This document shows positions 7,956 to 14,870 of a stretch of DNA of 21,614 nt, one piece after another (the stretch's first letter is position 1; every line of letters begins with the position of its first letter). A program made the translations under genes and the position numbers. The stretch is from NCBI GenBank assembly GCA_007120675.1, contig SKNE01000042.1:1-21614 (forward strand), given 5' to 3'. The stretch comes from Bacteroidales bacterium. GTDB taxonomy: Bacteria > Bacteroidota > Bacteroidia > Bacteroidales > UBA7960. The notes below the pieces were generated by a model. It had not been told where the DNA came from. It saw nothing but the letters and a program-made list of their open reading frames with translations, and did not search any database.

Positions 7956-8729
7956 ATGAAGAAACCATTGATTTTGGTTACCAACGATGATGGGGTGATG
8001 GCTCCCGGCATCCGTCACCTGGTGAAGTTCATGCTCGAGCTGGGTGATGTGGTGGTGGTGGCTCCCGATAAGCCGCAGAGTGGCATGGGGCACGCGGTGA
8101 CCATCACCTTACCCATCCGACTGGAGAAGATCACCGTTAACAGCGGCCATGATGAATACAGTTGCAGCGGCACCCCGGTTGATTGTGTGAAGCTGGCCGT
8201 AAACAAGGTGCTCAAGCGCAAACCGGACCTGCTGGTTTCAGGGATCAACCATGGCGCCAATTCCTCCATCAGCGTCATTTACAGCGGGACGATGTCGGCT
8301 GCCATTGAGGGCGCCATGGAAACCATCCCCTCCATTGGCTTTTCCTTGCTGGATTACCGTTTTGATGCGGACTTCATGCAGGCACGGAAATATGTCCAGC
8401 GGATAGCCTCCAATGTGCTCCAGCACGGCCTTCCCAAAGGGATCTGTCTGAATGTGAACATACCCGCCATAAAGGAAAAGGAGATCAAGGGGGTCAAGGT
8501 TTGCCGCCAGGCCCGTGGCAACTGGGAAGAAGAGTTTGACCATCGGCAGGACCCGCGCGGCAAGGATTACTACTGGCTCACAGGCCGTTTTGCCCTCCAT
8601 GAGAACAGCAATGAAACGGATGAGTGGGCACTGTCCAACAACTATATCTCCGTTGTGCCTACCCAGTTTGATTTTACGGCGCACAACCTGATCCAGGAAA
8701 TGAACAATTGGGACTTTGATGCTGAATAA
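7956..8729 (+). CDS. surE: 5'/3'-nucleotidase SurE
   Basis: A 257-residue protein with the full SurE signature. The N-terminal ILVTNDDG gives metal ligands D11 and D12. APDKPQSGMGHAVT supplies S42, and SGINHGANS supplies N98, the equivalents of the divalent-metal site known in SurE. The YSGTMSAAIEGA helix follows. The enzyme removes phosphate from nucleoside 5'- and 3'-monophosphates in the cytoplasm and is linked to stationary-phase survival and nucleotide salvage. The start is fixed by the family pattern (MKKPLILVTNDDG). The last codons overlap the next gene by 11 bases, and lpxB follows, so the three appear to form one operon. Length is typical and no residue of the metal site is missing. 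Confidence 0.95.
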   Translation: MKKPLILVTNDDGVMAPGIRHLVKFMLELGDVVVVAPDKPQSGMGHAVTITLPIRLEKITVNSGHDEYSCSGTPVDCVKLAVNKVLKRKPDLLVSGINHGANSSISVIYSGTMSAAIEGAMETIPSIGFSLLDYRFDADFMQARKYVQRIASNVLQHGLPKGICLNVNIPAIKEKEIKGVKVCRQARGNWEEEFDHRQDPRGKDYYWLTGRFALHENSNETDEWALSNNYISVVPTQFDFTAHNLIQEMNNWDFDAE

Positions 8730-8994
8730 AGACAAATGGGCCCTGGGGGTGGCCGTCGGCTTGATCCTTCCCCTGATTGTTTACGCCATCATCCTTGCGG
8801 CGCTGAGCCGTTACGGCCATGTTGAGGGACTTGTATATTTGCCGCGCCCAAGGGTTCCGGGCCTGGTGGCCATTTTCACCAACCTCTTTCCTTTCAGGTA
8901 TTATATGGTGAACAAGAAGTTTGACCGCACCGGCCGCGGCATACTCATGATCACCTTTGCTTACGCGATCTTGTTTTTTTATTTCTTTATGTGA
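8719..8994 (+). CDS. Small inner-membrane protein of unknown function between surE and lpxB
   Basis: A 91-residue protein starting at ATG 8719, inside the last codons of surE (11-base overlap). A TTG one codon earlier is possible but less likely. Two hydrophobic helices are visible, at about 10-30 and 71-91, the second running to the last residue. Between them is a basic loop with PRPRVPGLVAIFTNLFPFRY and KKFDRTGRGI. I do not recognise a named family. The overlap with surE and the 9-base gap to lpxB indicate translational coupling and one operon. A role at the inner membrane near lipid A synthesis is possible but is suggested only by position. Codon use looks like that of its neighbours and the frame is intact, so it is very likely a real gene. 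Confidence 0.75.
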   Translation: MLNKDKWALGVAVGLILPLIVYAIILAALSRYGHVEGLVYLPRPRVPGLVAIFTNLFPFRYYMVNKKFDRTGRGILMITFAYAILFFYFFM

Positions 8995-9003
8995 CCTGGT
9001 TGG

Positions 9004-10128
9004 ATGGCACGCTACTATCTCATAGCTGGTGAATCATCGGGTGACATGCATGGTGCCAACCTGATGAAGGCGATCAGGCATTATGACCCCGCGGCAGAAT
9101 GTCGTTTCTGGGGCGGTGATAGGATGCTTGCAGCCGGGGGGGAGATGGTGAAACATATCCGGGAGCTGGCATTCATGGGCTTTTGGGAGGTGATCACCAA
9201 TATACGCACCATCTGGAAAAACATACAGCTGTGCAGGAGGGAAATCAGGCAGTACAAGCCGGATGTCCTGGTGCTGATCGACTACCCGGGTTTCAATCTC
9301 CGCATGGCCCGTTTTGCCAAAAGCCTTGGCATTCCGGTTGTCTACTATATCAGTCCCCAGGTATGGGCCTGGAAAGCCTCCCGGGTGCATACCATACGGA
9401 AGCAGGTGGACAGGATGCTGGTGATCCTGCCCTTTGAGCAGGAGTTTTATGGACGCTATGGCATGGCGGTTGACTTTGTTGGGCACCCCCTGATGGACGA
9501 GCTGGCACCTTCGCGTATCCCGGAAAAATACGCCGGCTTCAGGGAGGCAAACAAGCTGCCCGGCAAGGACCTGGTGGCATTGCTTCCGGGCAGCCGCAGG
9601 CAGGAGATCCAGCGGATGCTCCGGCAAATGATTGTCCAGGCTGATTTTTTCCCCGATCACCATTTCGTGGTGGCCGGGGTGTCGGGACAGGACAGGTCCC
9701 TTTACACCGCATTCACCGGGCGGCAAAATGTCTCGGTTGTCTATGACCAGACCTATGCCCTGCTTCATCACGCCCGGGCTGCCCTGGTGGCTTCGGGTAC
9801 CGCCACGCTGGAGACCGCCCTGTTTGACGTGCCACAGGTTGTCTGTTACAAGGCCAATAAGCTTTCTTACCATATTGCACGCAGGCTGGTTAAAATCAAA
9901 TACATATCACTGGTGAACCTGATCATGGACCGGCCGGTGCTCACGGAATTGATACAGAAAGACTTCAACTCCAAGACCCTGCGTCATCACCTGCACATGC
10001 TGCTGTATGATGAGGCCTGCCGGGATGCGATGAAGCAGGACTATGCCGCGCTGGCTGAACGGCTGGGTGGTGAGGGCGCTTCCCTCAAGGCTGCCCGTTT
10101 GGTGGTGGACACCCTTCACAAGCCCTGA
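9004..10128 (+). CDS. lpxB: Lipid-A-disaccharide synthase LpxB
   Basis: A 374-residue GT19 glycosyltransferase. LpxB joins UDP-2,3-diacylglucosamine and 2,3-diacylglucosamine-1-phosphate (lipid X) into the beta-1,6 disaccharide of lipid A, at the inner face of the cytoplasmic membrane. Family landmarks appear in order: GESSGD (residues 9-14), AFMGFWEV, LIDYPGFNLRMA, YYISPQVWAWK, VGHPLMDEL, LLPGSRRQEI, VASGTATLETAL and the KANKLSYHIARRLV segment. The start fits the family, which begins a few residues before GESSGD. The length is normal. It follows the 91-residue membrane gene by 9 bases and ends the surE operon. Its presence shows a lipid A-containing outer membrane. The rest of the lpx pathway is not in the window. 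Confidence 0.96.
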   Translation: MARYYLIAGESSGDMHGANLMKAIRHYDPAAECRFWGGDRMLAAGGEMVKHIRELAFMGFWEVITNIRTIWKNIQLCRREIRQYKPDVLVLIDYPGFNLRMARFAKSLGIPVVYYISPQVWAWKASRVHTIRKQVDRMLVILPFEQEFYGRYGMAVDFVGHPLMDELAPSRIPEKYAGFREANKLPGKDLVALLPGSRRQEIQRMLRQMIVQADFFPDHHFVVAGVSGQDRSLYTAFTGRQNVSVVYDQTYALLHHARAALVASGTATLETALFDVPQVVCYKANKLSYHIARRLVKIKYISLVNLIMDRPVLTELIQKDFNSKTLRHHLHMLLYDEACRDAMKQDYAALAERLGGEGASLKAARLVVDTLHKP

Positions 10129-10188
10129 CGGGGTTTTGTTTGCCCATGCTGGTGGTCCTGCCCTAGGGTGATGACTGGCGGTCCGGCG

Positions 10189-10353
10189 TGGCGCGATGGC
10201 CCTGGCCCTGGACCTGTTTGCGGCGAAGCGCGGTGGTTTGATGTGGCGCGATGGTCCTGGCCCTGGACCTGCTTGCGGCGAAGCGCGGTGGCTTGATGTG
10301 GCGTGATGGCCCTGAACCGGGACCTGTTTCCGGCGAAGCGCGGTGTTTTGGCG
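10189..10353 (+). repeat. Three tandem copies of a 55-bp intergenic repeat
   Basis: Units lie at 10189-10243, 10244-10298 and 10299-10353. Each begins TGGCG(C/T)GATGG and contains CCTG, GACCTG and GGCGAAGCGCGGTG. Units 1 and 2 differ at about three positions; unit 3 has more changes, mainly in the middle. A more degenerate fourth copy may run from 10354 to about 10405 (CCGGCGAAAGTGC). The period of 55 is not a multiple of three, so the repeat does not encode a repeated peptide. Every clean unit carries GCGAAGC, a heptamer known to form a very stable DNA mini-hairpin. There are no spacers, so it is not a CRISPR array. Confidence 0.9.
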
Positions 10354-10421
10354 GTGTCGCGGCGGCCGCTGTTTTGCTCCTGTCCCTCCCCGGCGAAAGT
10401 GCACGCAAAGGGGCAAAATAT

Positions 10422-10429
10422 TATCTTTG
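10422..10429 (+). promoter_or_regulatory. Candidate -7 promoter element for the 1273-residue T9SS protein
   Basis: TATCTTTG, followed by CAG, matches the Bacteroidota TAnnTTTG element exactly and lies in a locally AT-rich spot. The predicted transcript start near 10436 would give a leader of about 105 bases before ATG 10542. No TTTG is present at the usual -33 distance. Confidence 0.42.
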
Positions 10430-10541
10430 CAGTGTAGTCCGGCTGAACAAAAGGCTTACCGGTAACACGAATTCCATCAATGCACTACCTGCTTTTTCGT
10501 TCCATCCGGAGGATGGACTATTATAACCAAAATCTTTTCCC

Positions 10542-13500
10542 ATGAGTAGAATGATACCCTTACTGATCAGCTGCCTGGCACTTGCCATGACCTGCCCTAT
10601 TTCCCTTGGGGCTGCCCCATCAGGCCGTGATGCGCAGGAACTGCCCATTAACATGGACTTCGAACTGTTTAACGGTGTAAACCTGCACGAGGTATACCCC
10701 GGTTGGAACCAGGGCAAGGGGGTTCCGCCTGAACCGCACACGATCAGCAGCAGTGCCTGGTTCCGTGCCCATGTCCTGCACGGCTCCGTGGCAGCCGGCG
10801 TCATCTACAGTTATCACGGACTGAAAGATGAGTGGATCATCAGTCCCCCTTTCCAGGCCACTGAACATACCAAGTTAAATTTCATGGCGGCGCTGACACG
10901 CTTCTGGGATGATCCCGTCCAGGGCTTCTTCAGCCACAACGACAGCGTGAGTGTGATGGTAGCCATTGGCGATAATGGGTTTACTGAAACCGTATACACG
11001 TTCAAGCAGGGGAATCAGCCCCCGTGGGAGGGCGAATATTATGATGTGGATCTTGGCGCTTTTGCCGGTGAGACCATACAGATTGGTTTTTATGCCACCA
11101 ATGGACAGGATCCCAACAGCCTGGCCGCTTTTCACCTGGACGACATCGTCATCAAGGATGCCGTGGCCCGGGACGCCATGCCCTTCGAGTTGGTCTACCC
11201 TTCCACACGCTCATGCTTTGGTGAGGAAACACCTTTGGTGGCCAGGATCAAGAATGACGGCCTGGAGCCCATCTATTCGGTTCCTGTGCGCCTGCGCGTG
11301 CGCGGTGCCCACACAGAGAACTTTTTTGGTGCCGTGGAAGGGTCCATTGAACCGGGCGAGTATGCTGATGTGACGGTGGGACATCTGACTGCTCCCCCTT
11401 TTGGTGAGTACCTCTTTGAGCTGGAGACCGAGCTGCCCGACGAGGGGTTTAGCGAAAATAACGTTGTGTCAGGCATTGTCCGTCACCACCCTGAACCGCT
11501 GGAACTGCCTTTGCCCGCGATGAACTTCATTGGGTTTTATTATGACAACCTGGGGGACATTTATCCTGGCTGGTATGAGGCACGTGGCAAAGATTGGCCC
11601 AGGGTGGCAATGAATACCGACTGGCAGGGTGCCAACTACGACGGTGCCCGCACGGCCAATGTATACTTCACTGCCCTGGGAACGGAAGACTGGCTGGTGG
11701 GTCCCACGTTTACCGCCACGGAAGCGTTGACGGTGGAGCTGCGGGCTGCGGTGGAGTACGACTGGAACACGGACCAGATGGGGTCAGACGACAAGCTGGC
11801 CATCATGGTATCCGCCGACTGCGGTGCCACGTGGGAAGAGGTGGCAGCCCTGACACAGTCCAGTGGTGTCACTGAATCCCTCCAGCCTTTCAGTTTTTCC
11901 ATTGAGGGATATGGTGGGGAGGAGATCATCCTGGCCTTCTATGCCACGACGGGCACGGTTAATGACCCGGAGAGTTACCTTTTCCATATCACCGACGTCA
12001 AGATCAAGAACCAGTTTGGGTACGATGCCGGTGTGACGCACCTCCTGGCTCCCGTCAGCGGATGCTACTTCACCGAAGATGAGGAGGTGACGGTCAGGAT
12101 AGAAAACTTTGGCAGTGAGAGCGTGTCTGGTTTTGACGTGGCTTATGTCCTGCAGGGCGAGGATCCCGTGGTGGAAACCATCAGCCAGGGATTGCCCCCT
12201 GGTGAAACGATGGACTACACCTTTGTTCAGGGCCTGGATATGAGCGAAGGCACTGAGTTTCTGCTCAGCGTTTACACCATGCTGGACGGCGATGAAGACC
12301 CTTCCAACGATGGCTTATACGATGTGCTCATCCGGGTTTCGGCCTTTGACCTGGCCACAGAGGGGTCCTATACCATGGGCTTCGAGGAGGATGAGGACTT
12401 TGACGACTGGCAGGTGGAGGACGCAAACAACGACGGGATCACCTGGGAGCTGACCTACGATCCGCCCCATGCCAATAGCGGGGACTATTCCTACGCTTAC
12501 TTCTCCAACCAGTCCAGTGTACCCAGCGACGACTGGTTGTTCAGTCCCTGCTTTAACCTGGAGGCAGGAATGACCTATTATGTGGGGTTCCATTATAAGA
12601 ACCGTGCTACCAACTGGCCGGAGAGCTTGCGCCTCAAGATAGGGCAGCAGCCGACGGGCTCAGCCATGACCCAGGAGCTGATCGACCTGGGACAAATTTC
12701 CAATCCGGCCTACATGAAGGCGGAAACAACCTTCACTGTCACTGAGTCTGGCGCCTATTATTTGGGCTGGCACGCTTACGGACCGCCTGACCAGTTCGGA
12801 ATGCATATCGATGATATTACTGTTTACCAGGTGTTTGATTATGATCTGGCCATCACGGACCACATGAGGCCCAGGAGCAAAGATGACAATTGCCAGTTGC
12901 AGGACACACCCCTGATCGAGATCCAGGTATCCAACCCCGGCAGCGAGGATATTTCGGCTTTTTCCGTGGGGGTGATGATCGACGGCGGAGAAAGCCATGT
13001 GATAGCTGTTGATGTCCCCATTGCCAGCGGGGAGAGTCAGTGGATCGGCGTGGAGAACGGCTTCCTTATTCCGCCTGACCAGATGGTGGACATCCTCGTA
13101 TGGACTGAGCATCCGCAGGATATCAACACCGCCAATGATACCCTTTACCTGCATGATTACCTGATGACACAGTATTATACCAGTTTTGAGGCACAGGAAA
13201 ACCTGGACGACTGGATGAGCCTGAGTTTGGCCGGCACCAACGAGTGGCACCACCTGGAGAATCCGTCGGTTTCGCGCACGGGGGACTATGTTTATGCCAT
13301 CCGGACCGATGGGGCTGGTGGCAACACCGCCAACGACGACTGGCTCTTCAGTGAGTGTTTTTACCTGGAGGAGGGGATCTGTTACGATATCAGCTTTTTC
13401 TACCGATCCCATTTTTCCACCGAGAACCTGCGTTTACACATGGGTACGGCCCAGGATCCATCCGCCATGGATGAGCTGCTGATCAACCTTCCCGAGTTCA

Positions 13501-14363
13501 GCAGCAATTCCTACCAGCACGCATCACAGCAGTTTACCGTGGAGGAAAGCGGGGTGTACTATTTTGGATGGCACACAGATGGTGGCACCTCGGGCCGCTA
13601 CTTCATCTATATCGACGACCTGGCCATGGTGGAGGATTTGGCGTCGCAGCCCACAGCAGACCCCCAATACATGGTGCTGGACCGTGAGGTGGCCTTTTAT
13701 GCCCACGCGGAGAACGCCACCACCTTTCACTGGGACTTTGGCGACGGGAGCAGCTCTGAGGAGGAAAACCCCTTTCATGTATACAGTGAGGGGGGACAAT
13801 ATGTGGTCAGCCTGACCGTGGGCAGTGGCTGTGTGGACCAGGACTACATCCTGGACCTGGACCTGGTTATCCCTGAATACATGGTGGAGTTTGAAGTACT
13901 CGACCTGGAGGGGGGGCATGTGGATGGTGCGCAGGTTTGGGTGGATGGGCAGGACAATGAGCCCGGAGATTACAGCTTCTCGCTGAGCCAGGGTGGCTAT
14001 GCCTACGCTGTGATGAAGGACGACCATTCGGTGGAGGGCTACTTCACCGTTACGGACCATGACCTGGTGGTGGCCGTCATATTGCCCATAGAGGGGGAGA
14101 CATCCATTGATGAGCTGTTAACAGGGGGGTCGTTGCGCGTCTATCCCAACCCGGTTGCGGACCACCTGCACATAGAGCTGGATGGGGTGAATCCCCGCGA
14201 GCTGCGGATCATGAGTGCTTCGGGACAGCTGCTGCATCACCGGCAGATCCAGGACAGTGAGGCCGGACTACGTCTCGATGTTTCAGACCTGAAGCCCGGT
14301 TCATACGTTCTGCAGGTGATATCGGGCGGACATACGCACCGCGTTGTGTTTGTGAAGATATAG
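10542..14363 (+). CDS. Large secreted choice-of-anchor J / PKD protein with T9SS sorting domain
   Basis: A 1273-residue exported protein. Residues 1-24 form a signal peptide. Four lectin-like modules of the choice-of-anchor J (MAM-like) type follow, near residues 38-205, 323-490, 608-765 and 877-1030. Each has a WxxG or DDW motif, a DEWIISP/DWLF(S) motif and a closing HLDDI/HIDDI-type strand. They are separated by CARDB-like spacers (about 210-315, 493-600, 767-870). A PKD domain lies near 1035-1105 (FHWDFGDGSSSEEENP), then a PEGA/CarboxypepD-like domain (1112-1180) and a T9SS type A tail (1187-1273, LRVYPNP to VVFVKI). No catalytic domain is seen, so it is probably a surface adhesin or glycan-binding protein, though this is inference. 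It stands alone between lpxB and the convergent rubrerythrin gene. The frame is intact. Confidence 0.9.
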   Translation: MSRMIPLLISCLALAMTCPISLGAAPSGRDAQELPINMDFELFNGVNLHEVYPGWNQGKGVPPEPHTISSSAWFRAHVLHGSVAAGVIYSYHGLKDEWIISPPFQATEHTKLNFMAALTRFWDDPVQGFFSHNDSVSVMVAIGDNGFTETVYTFKQGNQPPWEGEYYDVDLGAFAGETIQIGFYATNGQDPNSLAAFHLDDIVIKDAVARDAMPFELVYPSTRSCFGEETPLVARIKNDGLEPIYSVPVRLRVRGAHTENFFGAVEGSIEPGEYADVTVGHLTAPPFGEYLFELETELPDEGFSENNVVSGIVRHHPEPLELPLPAMNFIGFYYDNLGDIYPGWYEARGKDWPRVAMNTDWQGANYDGARTANVYFTALGTEDWLVGPTFTATEALTVELRAAVEYDWNTDQMGSDDKLAIMVSADCGATWEEVAALTQSSGVTESLQPFSFSIEGYGGEEIILAFYATTGTVNDPESYLFHITDVKIKNQFGYDAGVTHLLAPVSGCYFTEDEEVTVRIENFGSESVSGFDVAYVLQGEDPVVETISQGLPPGETMDYTFVQGLDMSEGTEFLLSVYTMLDGDEDPSNDGLYDVLIRVSAFDLATEGSYTMGFEEDEDFDDWQVEDANNDGITWELTYDPPHANSGDYSYAYFSNQSSVPSDDWLFSPCFNLEAGMTYYVGFHYKNRATNWPESLRLKIGQQPTGSAMTQELIDLGQISNPAYMKAETTFTVTESGAYYLGWHAYGPPDQFGMHIDDITVYQVFDYDLAITDHMRPRSKDDNCQLQDTPLIEIQVSNPGSEDISAFSVGVMIDGGESHVIAVDVPIASGESQWIGVENGFLIPPDQMVDILVWTEHPQDINTANDTLYLHDYLMTQYYTSFEAQENLDDWMSLSLAGTNEWHHLENPSVSRTGDYVYAIRTDGAGGNTANDDWLFSECFYLEEGICYDISFFYRSHFSTENLRLHMGTAQDPSAMDELLINLPEFSSNSYQHASQQFTVEESGVYYFGWHTDGGTSGRYFIYIDDLAMVEDLASQPTADPQYMVLDREVAFYAHAENATTFHWDFGDGSSSEEENPFHVYSEGGQYVVSLTVGSGCVDQDYILDLDLVIPEYMVEFEVLDLEGGHVDGAQVWVDGQDNEPGDYSFSLSQGGYAYAVMKDDHSVEGYFTVTDHDLVVAVILPIEGETSIDELLTGGSLRVYPNPVADHLHIELDGVNPRELRIMSASGQLLHHRQIQDSEAGLRLDVSDLKPGSYVLQVISGGHTHRVVFVKI

Positions 14364-14402
14364 CGCTGACGGCAAGGGGTTTTCGGCCCAGTGACCGGTG
14401 AC

Positions 14403-14858
14403 CTAGTTTTCGCGCATGACGTAGTCGTCATACTCCAGCTCAAAGCGCAATTTGTGCTTTGACTCTTCCACTGCCAGTGCCTGGAATGCCTTTTTCAGCT
14501 CCGGATGGTCTGTACTTTCCGAGAGCTTTGTGTACAGCCTGAATGCTGCTTTTTCCCGCTTCATGGCCAGCACCAGGGCGTCGCGGTACTCCATGTCGGC
14601 AGTCGCCTTGGTGCGTACCACATAGTCGGATATTTTCAGGTCACGCACCTTTTCAATCTCCATGTCGAAGAGTCCCTCATCCTTGATTTTCTGCAGCCTG
14701 GCTTTGTGTCCCACCTCTTCGCGGGCAAACTGGAGAAAAACTTCTTTCATCTCCTCATTCTGCATCTTTGCAGCCAGTGCGGTATAGAAATCAACCGCTT
14801 CCTGTTCAGATTGCATGGCGAAGTCGAGCACCTCGTTGATTGATTCAAATGATTGCAT
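14403..14858 (-). CDS. Rubrerythrin-type ferritin-like diiron protein (no rubredoxin domain)
   Basis: A 151-residue four-helix protein with two E-x-x-A and two E-x-x-H type iron-binding motifs: E18 (SEQEAVDFY), E48 and H51 (REEVGHK), E102 (REKAAFRLY), and E132 and H135 (EESKHK). Rubrerythrins reduce hydrogen peroxide with electrons delivered by rubredoxin or NAD(P)H-dependent reductases, and protect anaerobes. The C-terminal rubredoxin-like FeS4 domain of classical rubrerythrin is absent; there are no CxxC pairs. The electron donor must therefore be another protein. The start is the ATG 12 bases after the stop of the 1230-residue oxidoreductase gene, which points to co-transcription with the NuoE/F-like cluster. 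It converges on the large T9SS gene, 39 bases away. Confidence 0.88.
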   Translation of the reverse strand: MQSFESINEVLDFAMQSEQEAVDFYTALAAKMQNEEMKEVFLQFAREEVGHKARLQKIKDEGLFDMEIEKVRDLKISDYVVRTKATADMEYRDALVLAMKREKAAFRLYTKLSESTDHPELKKAFQALAVEESKHKLRFELEYDDYVMREN

Positions 14859-14870
14859 GTCAGGGCCTTT

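Larger units (their letters stand above)
10129..10541. other. 413-base gene-free region between lpxB and the large T9SS protein
   Basis: The region starts right after the lpxB stop. Bases 10129-10188 show nothing clear apart from the palindrome CCCTAGGG (10161-10168). Then come the 55-bp repeats and, from about 10400, a more AT-balanced stretch holding a TAnnTTTG element and a leader of roughly 100 bases for the next gene. I see no convincing intrinsic terminator and no RNA gene. Frames that stay open across the repeats change their peptide at each copy and look non-coding. Confidence 0.6.

Noticed and set aside
10189..10353. CRISPR array
   Set aside because: Units are directly adjacent with no spacers, and no cas genes are present.
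9907..10416. 169-residue and 81-residue minus-strand frames over the 55-bp repeats
   Set aside because: The repeat period is not a multiple of three, so the peptide changes frame at each copy. The frames overlap lpxB or each other and are Arg/Pro-rich, which is typical of non-coding GC-rich repeats.
14364..14402. Intrinsic terminator between the converging T9SS and rubrerythrin genes
   Set aside because: Only a short ACCGGT palindrome is seen, with no extended stem and no T-run.
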